Assembly: GCF_900104185.1 (NCBI RefSeq)
Contig: NZ_FNIZ01000004.1
Span: forward strand, 62,001 to 126,000
Source of the DNA: Halobacillus aidingensis
GTDB lineage: Bacteria; Bacillota; Bacilli; Bacillales; Halobacillaceae
Direction: 5' to 3'
Length of the DNA: 64,000 nucleotides
The stretch's first letter is position 1; every line of letters starts with the position of its first letter. Both the position numbers and the translations under genes were made by a program. Under the pieces are notes generated by a model. It made no database searches, had not been told where the DNA came from, and worked only from the letters and a program-made list of their open reading frames with translations. This document shows, piece by piece, positions 32,638 to 45,700 of the stretch.

Positions 32638-34170
32638 TTAATGTTTGAAGTGACGCATTTTTGTAAAGACCATCGCGATGCCATGTTTGTTACAGGCATC
32701 AATGGAATCTTGATCACGCTTGGAACCGCCAGGCTGGATGATCGCTGTCACACCCGCTTCCGCTGCGGCTTCCACAGTATCCGGCATCGGGAAAAAGGCG
32801 TCGGACGCCATGATGCTGCCTTCTGCTTTCTCACCTGCCTGCTCAAAAGCGATTTTCGCTGCACCGACACGGTTCATCTGTCCTGCACCGACACCGAGCG
32901 TGCGGTCCCCTTTCGCTACGACGATCGCGTTCGACTTCACGTGTTTGACGACTTTCCAACCAAGCTTCAAATCTTCAAGCTCCTGTTCAGACGGCTCACG
33001 TTCTGTTGCCACTTCAAGCTCGACATCATCGAGAGACCCTTCATCCGCATCCTGGACAAGCAGCCCGCCATTGACGGTCACGAGCTTATGAGCCGGACGG
33101 TCGGCTTTCTTCATGTCCACTTTCAACAGGCGGAGGTTCTTCTTCGTTGTCAGAATATCAAGCGCTTCTTGACTGAAGGACGGAGCGATGATGATCTCAA
33201 GGAAAATCTCTTTCAGCTTCGCAGCTGTATCGGCATCGACTTCTCTATTCAAGGCAACGATTCCACCGAAGATCGAAACAGGATCACCTTCATACGCTTT
33301 TACATAAGCGTCATGCAAGTTCTCACCAACTCCGACACCGCATGGGTTCATGTGTTTGACCGCGACAGCAGCCGGCTGGTTGAACTCAAGCACCACTTCA
33401 AGAGCCGCGTTGGCATCCTGAATGTTGTTATAGGAAAGCTCTTTTCCGTTCAGCTGTTCCGCTTCAGCGAGCGACGTGCCATCGAAGTTCGCTTTCTTAT
33501 AAAAAGCCGCGTCCTGGTGCGGGTTTTCTCCGTAGCGTAAGGATTGTACTTTTTCATAAGTGACGGAATACGTCTCTGGAAATGGCTCTTCTGTCAAACC
33601 GGAAAAGTATTCCGCAATCATCGCATCGTAATTGGCGGTATGACGGAACACTTTGGCCGCAAGCTTACGGCGGGCCTCATAAGAAAGTGCATCGTTCTTG
33701 AGTCCTTCAACGACCTCAACGTAATCGACAGGATCAACGACGACCGCGACGTCTTCAAAACTCTTCGCAGCCGAGCGCAGCATCGTCGGTCCACCAATAT
33801 CGATGTTCTCAATCGCATCTGCTTCCGTAACGCCTTCTTTCGCGATTGTCTCTTTGAACGGGTACAAGTTCACAGCGACAAGATCGATCGTCTCGATGTT
33901 CAGTTCCTCGAGCTGCTTCATATGCTCTTCATTCGAGCGCTTTGCGAGTAACCCACCATGGACCGAAGGATGAAGCGTCTTCACACGTCCGTCCATGATT
34001 TCCGGAAATTCAGTGACCTCGGAAATGGATTTGACCGGGACTCCTGCTTCTTCAATGGCTCGTTTCGTGCCACCTGTAGAAATAAGCTCATAGTCTAGTT
34101 CGTGAAGTTTCTTTGCAAAATCAGTCAATCCTTGTTTGTTGGATACGCTCAGTAGGGCACGTTTTTTCAT
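32638..34170 (-). CDS. purH: bifunctional AICAR transformylase/IMP cyclohydrolase PurH
   Basis: 510 aa, the last two steps to IMP. N-terminal MGS-like cyclohydrolase domain ([31 protein letters not shown]); C-terminal transformylase with [13 protein letters not shown] (catalytic Lys-His region), [14 protein letters not shown] and [20 protein letters not shown]. Overlaps purN by four bases (ATGA). Confidence 0.97.
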   Translation of the reverse strand: MKKRALLSVSNKQGLTDFAKKLHELDYELISTGGTKRAIEEAGVPVKSISEVTEFPEIMDGRVKTLHPSVHGGLLAKRSNEEHMKQLEELNIETIDLVAVNLYPFKETIAKEGVTEADAIENIDIGGPTMLRSAAKSFEDVAVVVDPVDYVEVVEGLKNDALSYEARRKLAAKVFRHTANYDAMIAEYFSGLTEEPFPETYSVTYEKVQSLRYGENPHQDAAFYKKANFDGTSLAEAEQLNGKELSYNNIQDANAALEVVLEFNQPAAVAVKHMNPCGVGVGENLHDAYVKAYEGDPVSIFGGIVALNREVDADTAAKLKEIFLEIIIAPSFSQEALDILTTKKNLRLLKVDMKKADRPAHKLVTVNGGLLVQDADEGSLDDVELEVATEREPSEQELEDLKLGWKVVKHVKSNAIVVAKGDRTLGVGAGQMNRVGAAKIAFEQAGEKAEGSIMASDAFFPMPDTVEAAAEAGVTAIIQPGGSKRDQDSIDACNKHGIAMVFTKMRHFKH

Positions 34171-34745
34171 TGAGATTCCTCCTTGATGAATAATGATTGA
34201 ATCACTTGTGGGTAGAGGCGATGTTCGACCGCCTGGATTTTGTCTTTTACATCATCAGCTGTGTCGTTTTCTTCTATAGGAATAGGTTCCTGGGCGATGA
34301 TCGGTCCTGTATCCATGCCGTCATCGACATAATGGACCGTTACGCCAGTCACTTTCACTTTTTTCTCCAACGCCTGACCGATGGCATCTTTCCCTGGGAA
34401 CGCCGGCAGCAGGGACGGGTGGATGTTGACGATGCGGCGCTCATAAGGCTTCAATAACGTCGGTCCGATAAGGCGCATATATCCAGCAAGCACGATGAAT
34501 TCAATCCCTCGCTGCCGGCAGTCATCGAGCACCGCCTGCTCATAGGCGGCTTTGTCTGCAAAACTTTTCGCCCGGTAAACGACGGTATCGATTTCATGCT
34601 TCTGAGCCTTTTCGATGACAGGGGCCCCGATGCGGTCACAGACGAGCAGGGCGATGTTCGCTTCGAGCTCTCCGGATTCCACTTTGCTGACGATTGCATC
34701 GAAATTCGAACCGGTGCCGGAGGCGAAGACAGCGATGTTGATCAT
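34167..34745 (-). CDS. purN: phosphoribosylglycinamide formyltransferase PurN
   Basis: 192 aa, 10-formyl-THF-dependent GAR transformylase. [18 protein letters not shown] (phosphate loop), [27 protein letters not shown] (catalytic His) and [17 protein letters not shown] (catalytic Asp) are intact. Overlaps purM stop and purH start by four bases each, so translation is coupled. Confidence 0.97.
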   Translation of the reverse strand: MINIAVFASGTGSNFDAIVSKVESGELEANIALLVCDRIGAPVIEKAQKHEIDTVVYRAKSFADKAAYEQAVLDDCRQRGIEFIVLAGYMRLIGPTLLKPYERRIVNIHPSLLPAFPGKDAIGQALEKKVKVTGVTVHYVDDGMDTGPIIAQEPIPIEENDTADDVKDKIQAVEHRLYPQVIQSLFIKEESQ

Positions 34746-35746
34746 ATTCCCTGCACTCCTTCCTCGTTCGTCACTTTTCCGATGACGACCGCATCATCAC
34801 AAGCTCCGAACGCGGCGTTTACATCAGAAGGATCAAGCACGACGACCATGCCGATGCCCATGTTGAACACACCGAACATCTCCTCATTGCTGATCGATCC
34901 TTTTTCCTGTAAAAAGCGGAACACTTCCGGCACCTGCCAACTGTCGATGTCGATTTCACACCCAAGTCCTTCCGGCAGTGTGCGTGGAAGGTTTTCGTAA
35001 AAGCCGCCTCCTGTAATGTGCGCGATGCCTTTGATGGTGGTGTTTTTCTTCAGCGCTTGAATCTCAGGAACATAAATCCGCGTTGGCGTTAACAGGACGT
35101 CTCCAAGTGTGCGGGTCCAGCCCGCAGGTACCGTATCGAGGTCCAGGTCTGCGATGAGTTTCCTGACAAGAGAAAAGCCGTTCGAATGGACGCCGGAGGA
35201 AGGAAGGCCGACTAAGACATCTCCTTCTTTGATCTCAGAACCTGTGATGATCTGCTCCTTATCCGCCATTCCGACGACAAAGCCGGCGAGGTCGTATTCA
35301 TCCGCCTCATACATGCCTGGCATTTCTGCCGTTTCGCCACCGACTAGGGCAGCCCCGGACTGTTCGCAGCCATCTGAAATTCCTTTGACGATCTGCTCGA
35401 TACGCGCAGGATCATTTTTTCCACAGGCGATGTAATCCAAAAACAAAAGCGGATCTGCGCCCTGCGCGACGATATCGTTGACACACATCGCGACAACATC
35501 TACACCGATGGTATCATGCTGATCCATCTCAAACGCCAGCTTCAGCTTCGTTCCGACTCCGTCTGTGCCTGTCACAAGGACAGGTTGTTCATAGCTCATG
35601 CCGCTGAGATCAAACAATCCAGCGAAAGAACCGAGTCCTCCCAGCACTTCCGGACGCATCGTACGGGCGACATGCTTCTTCATCCGCTCGACCGCTTCGT
35701 AACCAGCTTCGACATCGACTCCCGCCTTTTTATACGATTGACTCAT
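34742..35746 (-). CDS. purM: phosphoribosylformylglycinamidine cyclo-ligase PurM
   Basis: 334 aa AIR synthetase. [20 protein letters not shown]-terminus, [37 protein letters not shown] and [15 protein letters not shown] (ATP and metal residues) are typical of the PurM superfamily. Slightly shorter at the C-terminus than the common ~345 aa. Starts 12 bp after purF. Confidence 0.97.
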   Translation of the reverse strand: MSQSYKKAGVDVEAGYEAVERMKKHVARTMRPEVLGGLGSFAGLFDLSGMSYEQPVLVTGTDGVGTKLKLAFEMDQHDTIGVDVVAMCVNDIVAQGADPLLFLDYIACGKNDPARIEQIVKGISDGCEQSGAALVGGETAEMPGMYEADEYDLAGFVVGMADKEQIITGSEIKEGDVLVGLPSSGVHSNGFSLVRKLIADLDLDTVPAGWTRTLGDVLLTPTRIYVPEIQALKKNTTIKGIAHITGGGFYENLPRTLPEGLGCEIDIDSWQVPEVFRFLQEKGSISNEEMFGVFNMGIGMVVVLDPSDVNAAFGACDDAVVIGKVTNEEGVQGI

Positions 35747-35758
35747 CTCGCTTCCCTC

Positions 35759-37146
35759 CTATGCCTTTTCATATGGATGCATCGTGTTCGGATAAATTTC
35801 TGTCGGGTAATTGCCGGTGAAACACGCCATACAACCGCCGTGTCTCAGCGACTCTTCTCCTTGATATATACTGTCATTCAATCCTTGAACTGATAGAAAA
35901 GCGAGACTGTCAGCGCCAATTTGCTCTTCGATTTCCTCGACGGAATTGTTCGCGGCGATCAATTCCCCACTGTTTGAAGTATCAATGCCGTAATAGCACG
36001 GGTTTTTAATCGGTGGAGACGCAATCCGCACGTGAACTTCCTTCGCTCCCGCATCCTTCAACATCTTCACAATTCGGCGGCTCGTCGTACCCCTCACGAT
36101 CGAATCATCGACCATGACCACTTTTTTCCCTTCGACAATCCCTCGGACAGCAGAGAGCTTCATTTTCACACCCTGTTCACGTAGCTCTTGAGACGGCTGT
36201 ATGAATGTCCGGCCGACATAGCGGTTTTTGATCAACCCGAGCTCATACGGAATCCCGGAAGCTTCTGCGTAACCGATGGCTGCCGAAATACTTGAGTCCG
36301 GAACACCTGTCACAACATCCGCATCAATCGGAGCTTCTTCCGCAAGCGATTTGCCCATCCGTTTACGGGAAGCGTGGACATTTTTTCCGTCGAGATTGCT
36401 GTCAGGTCTTGAAAAGTAGACATATTCCATCGAGCAGAGCGTGCGCTGAATCGGAGCGGAGAACCGTTTGGATTCCACTCCCTCATCTGATATGATCAAG
36501 AGCTCACCAGGATCGATTTCCCTATCATACTCGGCACCGACAACATCGAAGGCACATGTTTCTGAAGAGACGATCCATGATTCTCCCAGATGACCAAGGC
36601 TGAGTGGACGCAACCCGCGCGGGTCATTGGCGACAAACATGCGGTCCTCAGTCATGACGAGAAACGCATACGCGCCTTTGATCATCGACAGAGCCTCCAT
36701 GATGGCCTGCTCGAGAGGCAGATGGCGGGCACGTTTGATTAAATGGGCAACCACTTCAGTATCGGAAGTCGTCTGCAAAATGCTTCCCTGCGCCTCCAGC
36801 TGGTTTTTCAACGCTTGGGCGTTCACAAGGTTTCCATTATGCGCAAGTGCAAGTCCCCCTGTTTGGGAGCGGAAGAGAAGCGGCTGGATATTTTCATAGC
36901 CGCCGTCCCCTGCCGTTGCGTAGCGCACGTGACCGATCGAAGCATGACCACTCAAGTCATCGAGCTGATTTTCTGAAAAAACTTCATTGATGAGGCCGTG
37001 CCCTTTGGCGAGCTTCAGCTGTTCCCCATCTGTTGTGACGATGCCCGCTCCCTCCTGACCACGGTGTTGGAGGGCATGCAGTCCGTAATACGTCAGCTGG
37101 GCCGAATCCTGATGGCCCCAGACGCCGAAAATGCCGCATTCTTCGT

Positions 37147-37171
<25 letters not shown>
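35759..37171 (-). CDS. purF: amidophosphoribosyltransferase PurF
   Basis: 470 aa, committed first step (PRPP plus glutamine to phosphoribosylamine). The frame begins at 37189, but ATG 37171 with AAAGGAG upstream gives [20 protein letters not shown]: an 11-residue propeptide followed by C12, the N-terminal nucleophile after self-cleavage, as in B. subtilis. PRPP loop [19 protein letters not shown]; later cysteines ([13 protein letters not shown]) fit the 4Fe-4S cluster of the oxygen-sensitive Bacillus enzyme. Overlaps purL by 25 bases. Confidence 0.96.
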
Positions 37172-39355
<2,184 letters not shown>

Positions 39356-39372
<17 letters not shown>

Positions 39373-40039
39373 GGTGTTCCCTCCAGTGTGTCAAAATCGA
39401 TTGAAATAGACGAAGACCGTCATCGTGACCAAGAAGAGCTTCGACCGCCCGTTCCGGGTGTGGCATCATGCCGAGCACATTTCCTTTTTCATTCGTGATG
39501 CCGGCAATATCTCCGACAGATCCGTTCGGGTTTTGGTCATACGTAAAGACGATCTGCTTGTTGTTTTGGAGCTTCTGAAGCGTTTCTTCGTCACAAAAAT
39601 AGTTGCCGTCTCCATGCGCGATTGGAATTTGGATTTTTTCCTTTTCCTCGTATTGACGGGTAAACATCGTATCCGCATTCTCGACGGTCAATGTTTCGTA
39701 ATGGCACATGAACTTGAGCTTTTCATTCGGAAGCATTGCACCAGGCAGAAGTCCCATTTCGAGAAGGATCTGGAATCCGTTGCACACGCCAAGCACTGGC
39801 TTTCCTGCCTCGGCTGCTTCGCGGATTTGTGTGATGACATCAGAAGTAGAGGCAATGGCACCCGAGCGCAGGTAATCGCCATAAGAGAAACCGCCCGGCA
39901 GTAGAATCCCGTCATAGTTTGCTAGATTTGCTTCCTTATACCAGACAAGATCCGCTTCTGCCCCGAGTTGATCTTTAACAGCAAAGTACATATCACGGTC
40001 ACAATTCGATCCTGGAAAAACGATGACAGCGAATTTCAC
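39356..40039 (-). CDS. purQ: FGAM synthase glutaminase subunit PurQ
   Basis: 227 aa class I glutamine amidotransferase. Start placed at GTG 40039 with GGAGGCGGG upstream (product [16 protein letters not shown]); an ATG 36 codons upstream is inside purS in another frame. Nucleophile cysteine in [20 protein letters not shown]; His/Glu in [11 protein letters not shown]. Begins directly after the purS stop. Confidence 0.96.
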
Positions 40040-40040
40040 G

Positions 40041-40286
40041 TTAACCCGCCTCCTCAATCGTGTAGCTGTAATTTTCGATGACAGGGTTGGCAAGAAGCTG
40101 GTCGCACATGCGATCGATCTCCGCTTCAAGATTGTCACTGTCTTCAACCATCACTTCCATGTATTTTCCGACGCGTACGTCCTGGACGTTGTTATATTCT
40201 AACGATTGCAGGGAGTTGTGGACAGCTTTTCCTTGTGGATCAAGGACCCCTTCTTTCAACGTGATGTGAATCTTTACTTTGCGCAT
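40041..40286 (-). CDS. purS: FGAM synthase subunit PurS
   Basis: 81 aa ferredoxin-like small subunit that bridges PurL and Pur[21 protein letters not shown] and [10 protein letters not shown] are typical. Its start lies 13 bases inside the 3' end of purC; its stop is one base before the purQ GTG. Confidence 0.95.
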   Translation of the reverse strand: MRKVKIHITLKEGVLDPQGKAVHNSLQSLEYNNVQDVRVGKYMEVMVEDSDNLEAEIDRMCDQLLANPVIENYSYTIEEAG

Positions 40287-40996
40287 ACGCTCTCCTCCAG
40301 TCGATGTAGTATTTTGGTGTACGTATCGATCAAGTCACCGGTACTTTCCCGGAAGACGTCTTTATCCATTTTCTCGCCTGTTTCTTTGTCCCAAAGCCTG
40401 CACGTATCCGGGGAAATTTCATCAGAAAGGACGATCGTGCCGTCTTTGAGGCGGCCGAATTCCAATTTGAAGTCGACAAGTGTCAGCCCTGCCGAACGGA
40501 AAAGCTTTTGAAGTTCAATGTTGATGTCTAAGGCTTGCTGTTTAATAAACGTGAGTTCTTGTTCCGTGATGTCCGTGAGATGATACGCGTGGACATCGTT
40601 GATGAGCGGGTCATTCAATTCGTCTTTCTTGTAAAACAATTCAATGATCGGTGGAGTAAAGCTCGTTTTTTCCTCGATGCCGAGCCGGCGCGTAATGCTG
40701 CCAGCAGCCTGGTTGCGGACGACGACTTCAAGAGGAATGATGTCCGTTCGTCTGACCAGCTGTTCGGTATCGTTCAGAGCTTTGATAAAGTGGGTCGTAA
40801 TGTTGTGCTGGTGTAAGTATTGGAATACTTTCGAGGTAATCAAGTTGTTGAGGCGTCCTTTGCCTGCGAACTCGTCTTTTTTCTTGCCGTTAAATGCTGT
40901 AGCGTCATCTTTATAAGATAAAACGAGCTGATCCGACTCATCCGCCGTATGATACACCCGTTTCGCTTTCCCTTCGTACAATAAAGAACCCTTCAT
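40274..40996 (-). CDS. purC: SAICAR synthase PurC
   Basis: 240 aa, joins CAIR and aspartate with ATP. LLYEGKAKRVYHTADESDQ, TAFNGKKKDEFAGKG, EVVVRNQAAGSI and LVDFKLEFGRLKDG plus SDEISPDTCRLW are the family signatures. Separated from purB by 115 bp holding a long palindrome, the largest gap inside the operon. Confidence 0.97.
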   Translation of the reverse strand: MKGSLLYEGKAKRVYHTADESDQLVLSYKDDATAFNGKKKDEFAGKGRLNNLITSKVFQYLHQHNITTHFIKALNDTEQLVRRTDIIPLEVVVRNQAAGSITRRLGIEEKTSFTPPIIELFYKKDELNDPLINDVHAYHLTDITEQELTFIKQQALDINIELQKLFRSAGLTLVDFKLEFGRLKDGTIVLSDEISPDTCRLWDKETGEKMDKDVFRESTGDLIDTYTKILHRLEESVCAK

Positions 40997-41030
40997 TCAG
41001 AAACACCTCGCTAAGGAATTGGGATTTTTT

Positions 41031-41071
41031 GTATGACCTGGTACACCAGATTCTGGTGTACCAGGTCATAC
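41031..41071. repeat. perfect palindrome between purB and purC
   Basis: Arms GTATGACCTGGTACACCAGA (41031-41050) and its exact inverse (41052-41071) around one base. Shares TGTATGACCTGGTACACCA with the element at 26684. As RNA in the pur transcript it would be a 20-bp hairpin; no T run follows on the minus strand. Confidence 0.9.
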
Positions 41072-41111
41072 AGTATTTTCCATTATTTGTCCATCATCTT
41101 TCGTTACAGCG

Positions 41112-42404
41112 TTACAGTCCGATGCGGTCGAAGATGCGGTCGACTTGTTTCAGGTGGTGCTTGTAGTCGAAGCAGGCATCCAGCTGTTCTTCGGACAGGG
41201 TGGATGTAATCTTGTCGTCTGCTTCAATCAGTTCACGGAACGGGATGCCGCGCTCCCATGCTTCCATGGCTTTCGGCTGGACGAGGTCGTAAGCTTCTTC
41301 GCGGACCAAGCCTTCATCGATGAGCGTCAGCAATACACGCTGGGAGAAGATGAGTCCGTATGTTTTCTCCATATTTTCCTGCATCCGTTCAGGGAAGACA
41401 GTCAAGTTCTTCACGATGTTTCCGAAACGGTTCAACATGTAATTCAAAGCGATCGTTGCATCAGGCAGGATGATTCGCTCTGCGGAAGAGTGAGAGATGT
41501 CACGTTCATGCCATAGCGGTACATTTTCAAATGCCGTCAGCATGTTGCCGCGCAGGACGCGTGCCATTCCGGTCATATTTTCAGAACCGATTGGATTCCG
41601 TTTATGCGGCATCGCAGAGGAACCTTTTTGACCTTTCGCAAAAAATTCTTCCACTTCACGTGTTTCCGTTTTTTGCAGGCCGCGGATTTCCACAGCAATT
41701 TTCTCAATCGAAGTCGCAACCAAAGCAAGTGTGGATACATAATGAGCATGACGATCACGCTGCAGGGTTTGTGTCGAAACAGGTGCTGGCTTCAGGCCAA
41801 GCTTTTCACACACATACTCTTCAACAAATGGATCGATGTTCGCATACGTTCCGACAGCCCCAGAAAGCTTTCCGAACTGAATGTGGTCCATTGCAAGATC
41901 CAAACGCTCGAGATTACGCTTCATTTCTTCATAATAAAGGGCAAGCTTCAGTCCAAACGTCGTCGGCTCGGCATGTACACCGTGTGTACGGCCCATCATA
42001 ACCGTGTGTTTGTGTTCCTTCGCTTTCTCACCAAGGATCTCGATAAAGTTGACGAGGTCTCTACGGATGATTTCATTCGCCTGCTTCAATTGATAGGACA
42101 GCGCCGTGTCCACAACGTCTGTTGAAGTCAGTCCATAATGCACCCATTTTCGCTCTTCTCCCACCGTTTCAGAAACGGCACGGGTGAAAGCCACAACATC
42201 GTGGCGTGTTTCTGCTTCAATTTCGTGTATGCGGTCGATGGAAAAGGATGCATTCTCGCGTAATTTCTTCACGTCATCTTTCGGGATGACCCCAAGTTCA
42301 CTCCACGCTTCACAAGCTAAAAGTTCAACCTCAAGCCAAGCCTGGTATCTATTTTCTTCTGTCCAAATTGCACCCATTTCCGGGCGTGTATAACGTTCAA
42401 TCAT
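41112..42404 (-). CDS. purB: adenylosuccinate lyase PurB
   Basis: 430 aa fumarase-superfamily enzyme acting twice: SAICAR to AICAR and adenylosuccinate to [17 protein letters not shown] start, [16 protein letters not shown] (catalytic His region), [20 protein letters not shown] signature loop. Ribosome site GGAGGAAG overlaps the purK stop region, spacing to purK 10 bp. Confidence 0.97.
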   Translation of the reverse strand: MIERYTRPEMGAIWTEENRYQAWLEVELLACEAWSELGVIPKDDVKKLRENASFSIDRIHEIEAETRHDVVAFTRAVSETVGEERKWVHYGLTSTDVVDTALSYQLKQANEIIRRDLVNFIEILGEKAKEHKHTVMMGRTHGVHAEPTTFGLKLALYYEEMKRNLERLDLAMDHIQFGKLSGAVGTYANIDPFVEEYVCEKLGLKPAPVSTQTLQRDRHAHYVSTLALVATSIEKIAVEIRGLQKTETREVEEFFAKGQKGSSAMPHKRNPIGSENMTGMARVLRGNMLTAFENVPLWHERDISHSSAERIILPDATIALNYMLNRFGNIVKNLTVFPERMQENMEKTYGLIFSQRVLLTLIDEGLVREEAYDLVQPKAMEAWERGIPFRELIEADDKITSTLSEEQLDACFDYKHHLKQVDRIFDRIGL

Positions 42405-42414
42405 TGTCTTCCTC

Positions 42415-43542
42415 CTACCATAAATGGATCTGATTTTCTGTGATGACTTTGTCGATTTCTTTTAAATTGTCCCCCACAAAGGTTATGTGCCCCATTTTAC
42501 GGGTCTGACGGGCTTCCTCTTTTCCATAGTCGTGAAAATGAAAGCCATGATAATATTCCAGACGATCCAGCAAAATGCTTCGATGTTTCCCGAGCACGTT
42601 CACCATCACCGCTGCCCCGAACGAATGGACCGGTAACAGCGGGAGACCGCAAATCGCACGGACGTGCTGTTCGAATTGTGACACGCTGCACGCCTCAATC
42701 GTATAATGCCCTGAGTTATGAGGCCGTGGCGCCATTTCATTGATGAAAATGTCCTTTCCTTTGACGAACATTTCAACAGCGAATGTACCGACCACTCCGA
42801 TTCGTTCAGCTAATACTTCAACAGCTTCATGCGCGCGCTCTTCCACTTTCCCAGGAACGGTTGCCGGAACTCTTGATTCATGCAAAATGTGGTTCTTATG
42901 GATATTTTCCGCAATCGGGAAAGGGATGATACGTCCATCCATTCCTCTTGTGAACACTTGAGAAATTTCAAGATCGAATTCAAGCCACTGCTCCACAATG
43001 TAGGTGCCGCCTTCTTTCATGAAAGACCGGACATCTTCGAGATGAGTTTCGCCTTCGATTTTCTGCTGTCCCTTGCCATCATAGCCGCCGCTGACCGTCT
43101 TGATGACAGCAGGATAGCCTGTGACTTCCATCGCTTCTTCCACCTCTTCAAAAGTGGTCACGATACGATACTCAGGAACGGACAGTCCAGCATCGACGGC
43201 AATCTCCTTCTCTTTGGCCCTGTTTTGGGTCACTTCAAGCGCAAATGCTCCTTGCGGCAGCTTCCCTTTTTCTTCGAAAAGCCGTGCCACATCGAGGTCG
43301 ACGTTTTCAAATTCGTAGGTGATCACATCACTGACCTCACTCAATCGTTCCGCTGCTTGCAAGTCATCATATTCAGCGATGATGTGTTCCTCAGCGATTG
43401 AGGCACAAGGGCAATTTTCTGCAGGATCAAGCACAGCGATTTGATAGCCCATATGTCTTGCCGCGACAGCCATCATACGACCGAGCTGGCCGCCTCCTAA
43501 AATCCCGATCGTTCTTCCTGGTCGAATCACTTCAGGTTTCAC
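42415..43542 (-). CDS. purK: N5-CAIR synthetase PurK
   Basis: 375 aa ATP-grasp enzyme that carboxylates AIR with bicarbonate. GTG start at 43542 with GAGGAGGG upstream. [37 protein letters not shown] and [17 protein letters not shown] are diagnostic. Overlaps the purE end by 11 bases. Confidence 0.97.
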   Translation of the reverse strand: MKPEVIRPGRTIGILGGGQLGRMMAVAARHMGYQIAVLDPAENCPCASIAEEHIIAEYDDLQAAERLSEVSDVITYEFENVDLDVARLFEEKGKLPQGAFALEVTQNRAKEKEIAVDAGLSVPEYRIVTTFEEVEEAMEVTGYPAVIKTVSGGYDGKGQQKIEGETHLEDVRSFMKEGGTYIVEQWLEFDLEISQVFTRGMDGRIIPFPIAENIHKNHILHESRVPATVPGKVEERAHEAVEVLAERIGVVGTFAVEMFVKGKDIFINEMAPRPHNSGHYTIEACSVSQFEQHVRAICGLPLLPVHSFGAAVMVNVLGKHRSILLDRLEYYHGFHFHDYGKEEARQTRKMGHITFVGDNLKEIDKVITENQIHLW

Positions 43543-44023
43543 GAAGATCCCTCCTCATTCCGTCGACTTTATCTGCCATCTGCCGGCGATAGTCTGATAG
43601 TTTTGAAGCTACTTCCTGATCGAAAGCTCCAATCATTTCCGCTGCCAGAAGACCCGCATTTTTCGCGCCTGCTTTCCCGATCGCAACGGTAGCGACAGGA
43701 ACGCCCCCTGGCATCTGCACGATGGATAAAAGAGAATCCAACCCTTGCAATGCTTTCGATTCCACCGGAACGCCGATGACCGGTAGTGTCGTTTTAGATG
43801 CGACCATCCCAGGTAAGTGAGCCGCGCCCCCTGCCCCTGCAATAATCACTTTCAACCCTTTATCCCGGGCCGTTTCCGCGTATGTGAACATATCTTCAGG
43901 TGTACGATGTGCTGAGATGATTTCTTTTTCATAATCGATTGAAAGCTCATCCAAAACGCTGCACGTTTCTTTCATCGTCTCCCAATCTGAAATGCTGCCC
44001 ATGATTACGCCTACACTTGCCAT
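43532..44023 (-). CDS. purE: N5-CAIR mutase PurE
   Basis: 163 aa class I PurE converting N5-CAIR to CAIR; first gene of the operon. Start at ATG 44023 (AGAGGGA upstream, [17 protein letters not shown]); the frame continues upstream into the riboswitch terminator, which is not coding. [16 protein letters not shown] and [14 protein letters not shown] form the active site. Confidence 0.97.
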   Translation of the reverse strand: MASVGVIMGSISDWETMKETCSVLDELSIDYEKEIISAHRTPEDMFTYAETARDKGLKVIIAGAGGAAHLPGMVASKTTLPVIGVPVESKALQGLDSLLSIVQMPGGVPVATVAIGKAGAKNAGLLAAEMIGAFDQEVASKLSDYRRQMADKVDGMRRDLRET

Positions 44024-44048
44024 CGAATCCCTCTTTTCTTTCGTAGCA

Positions 44049-44100
44049 TGAAAAATGCCTGCTCGACGCCCCTCAAAAGATGAGAGGAGTCGAACAGGCA
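44049..44100 (-). terminator. riboswitch-controlled terminator of the purE operon
   Basis: Minus strand TGCCTGTTCGACTCCTC pairs with GAGGGGCGTCGAGCAGGCA and is followed by TTTTTC. Its segment CTCCTCTCAT can instead pair with ATGAGGGGAG of the aptamer P1 3' side, giving the antiterminator when no ligand is bound. Confidence 0.9.
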
Positions 44101-44144
44101 CACGTGTGTCCGGTCTGAGAAAGCTTTTTCACAGCTTAAACTCC

Positions 44145-44212
44145 CCTCATAGTCCGGAAATTTACGGTTCCCAGGTAGAGACGTACGGGCCATATCCCCG
44201 TCATATATGAGG
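44145..44212 (-). promoter_or_regulatory. purine riboswitch aptamer (guanine type), purE operon
   Basis: Minus strand P1 CCTCAT/ATGAGG, P2 with GGGGATATGGCCCG, J2/3 CTCTACC, P3 with CCGTAAA and J3/1 GACTAT. The C in GACTAT (position 74 of the xpt aptamer) marks guanine/hypoxanthine rather than adenine recognition. Ligand binding should end transcription before purE. Confidence 0.95.
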
Positions 44213-44234
44213 TCGTCTATGCAATTCTGCCTTC

Positions 44235-44264
44235 ATCATATCAATTTCTGTTCCAACATGTCAA
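44235..44264 (-). promoter_or_regulatory. pur operon promoter
   Basis: Minus strand TTGACA (44264-44259), 18-nt spacer, TATGAT (44240-44235); start expected near 44228, just before the aptamer. Confidence 0.8.
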
Positions 44265-44268
44265 CGCA

Positions 44269-44313
44269 AATATCGAACATTAATAAAAACGTTACAATTG
44301 ATCGTTCGGTTTT
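44269..44313. promoter_or_regulatory. PurR box pair upstream of the pur operon
   Basis: AATATCGAACATT (44269-44281) and inverted ATCGTTCGGTTTT (44301-44313) each match the PurBox AWWWCCGAACWWT at 12 of 13 positions in opposite orientation. They lie just upstream of the -35 box; the second overlaps the yebG stop. PurR represses pur genes when PRPP is low. Confidence 0.7.
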
Positions 44314-44518
44314 ATTCCTTTACCGCATGAAATACGATCGTTTTTCCTACAGGTTCCATCACTTTTTCCCCATTACGGGTTTCTTCACGGAAGACAGGCT
44401 CTTCCGCGCGACGGATCGGCGTGTATCCTTCTTTTTTCATTCGGTCGAGACATTGCCCGATCGATTCCTTTTCACCGACTTCAAAGCGCTTCTTGCTGTT
44501 CTTGTTCTTTTTGGGCAT
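44312..44518 (-). CDS. yebG: NETI-motif protein YebG
   Basis: 68 aa; ATG 44518 chosen for the AGAGGAAAG site and the N-terminal [20 protein letters not shown] (upstream frame is yebE coding in another phase). [20 protein letters not shown] is the region of the NETI motif (here KESI), followed by [13 protein letters not shown]. Function unknown. It overlaps yebE by 38 bases and ends in the PurR-box region of the pur operon, the same order as in B. subtilis. Confidence 0.88.
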   Translation of the reverse strand: MPKKNKNSKKRFEVGEKESIGQCLDRMKKEGYTPIRRAEEPVFREETRNGEKVMEPVGKTIVFHAVKE

Positions 44519-45056
44519 CACGAATCTTTCCTCTCTTAACGGATTTCGCCCAGAATCCACCATGAATCTGCTTCGGTTCATACGCCACGATAAAAGCTTT
44601 CGGGTCGATATAACGGATCGTTTCATACAAAGCGAGTTCGTACTTCCGTGGTGTCAGGATCTGCATCGCCAAGCGATCGCCTTCCATGCCATAAGCGTAC
44701 CAGCTCGTAACACCATATCCTTTTTCACGAAGTCTGCGGGTGAATTCGATGTCTGGGTCTGAAGATATCACATTAACTGTAATATACCCGAGAGCGAGCT
44801 TCTCTTCAATCTTCATTCCGACAATGACACCGAGACCATACCCGACGGCATAGGCAATGACGTTTTCAATCTGATCCAGGCGGTCGAGGACGAGCCCCAG
44901 CCCGTAAATGTACGTCACGATTTCGAACATGCTGATAAACGCAGCAAAATAGCGCTGTCCCTTCAGCGTGAAAATCATACGGAGGGTAAAAAACGAAACA
45001 TAGACAATATTGACAGCTAAAATAATCCCAACGAGCAATAATGGGTTTTCTAACAT
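44481..45056 (-). CDS. yebE: DUF2179 (UPF0316) membrane protein YebE
   Basis: 191 aa: three membrane helices (about 5-105: [54 protein letters not shown]) and a cytosolic DUF2179 domain (about 110-175: [17 protein letters not shown], then [20 protein letters not shown]). Resembles the C-terminal sensor-like domain of YitT proteins. Role unknown. Ends inside yebG. Confidence 0.9.
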   Translation of the reverse strand: MLENPLLLVGIILAVNIVYVSFFTLRMIFTLKGQRYFAAFISMFEIVTYIYGLGLVLDRLDQIENVIAYAVGYGLGVIVGMKIEEKLALGYITVNVISSDPDIEFTRRLREKGYGVTSWYAYGMEGDRLAMQILTPRKYELALYETIRYIDPKAFIVAYEPKQIHGGFWAKSVKRGKIRDAQKEQEQQEAL

Positions 45057-45199
45057 AGTTGAGAGCCTCCTACGCTAGGGTTTGCACAAACCGTGACATT
45101 CACCTAGACGATGTACTTTGCATACACTATAAACCATGAGAAGAGACGTGCACAACAAGTTTTTAACGCAATCTATGACATTTTTTGGAGGACGATGAC

Positions 45200-45625
45200 A
45201 TGAATCAATTTAAAGATTGGAAAACCAACCTCGACCGCTTCTTCGGGCAGGACTTCTGGGGAGACTTCGACGGCATGATGAAACCCGCCGTTCCAGCAAT
45301 CAACATGTATCAATACGACAATGAACTGCTTTGCTTCGTCAACATCCCTGGAATGAATCACCCGAAAAATGTCGACGTTCTTGTTGACCATTCGACATTG
45401 ACGTTAAGTGGAAAAATTGAAATCAATAACCGTGGGGGCCACCAGATCAAATCAGAGATCGCCGATGGAGCATTTGAAAGAAGTATCGATCTTCCCTTCC
45501 CCGTTCGGCATGACAAAGTGGAAGCGACGTATAAGCATGGACTGCTTGTGATCCAGCTCCACCGCTATATTTCAGATTCAACGAAACAGCGTCCGATCAC
45601 GATCCGCCATTTGGAAGATGAATAA
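45200..45625 (+). CDS. Hsp20/alpha-crystallin family small heat-shock protein
   Basis: 141 aa from ATG 45200 (GGAGG at 45187-45191; an in-frame TTG at 45185 overlaps that site). The alpha-crystallin domain spans about 37-125 with ELLCFVNIPGMNHPKNVDV, STLTLSGKIEIN and ATYKHGLLVIQLHR in place of the usual GxLxI strand. N-terminus is short and aromatic (FKDWKTNLDRFFGQDFWGDF). ATP-independent holdase chaperone by family. No CIRCE or CtsR operator that I could recognise. Only + strand gene between 31.4 and 60.3 kb. Confidence 0.88.
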   Translation: MNQFKDWKTNLDRFFGQDFWGDFDGMMKPAVPAINMYQYDNELLCFVNIPGMNHPKNVDVLVDHSTLTLSGKIEINNRGGHQIKSEIADGAFERSIDLPFPVRHDKVEATYKHGLLVIQLHRYISDSTKQRPITIRHLEDE

Positions 45626-45666
45626 AACCGGCAGCCGTTTGGGCGACTTGCCGGTTTCTTTTTTTG
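45626..45666 (+). terminator. hsp20 terminator
   Basis: AAACCGGCA / TGCCGGTTT stem with a 15-nt loop and CTTTTTTT immediately after the stop. Confidence 0.8.
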
Positions 45667-45700
45667 CCGATTGAGCTGGGTAGCTCTAGCTTCTACTGAC

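Noticed and set aside
32230-33540. 436-codon open frame antisense to purD/purH
   Set aside because: Shadow of the strong codon bias of the pur genes; no start signal and no recognisable protein.
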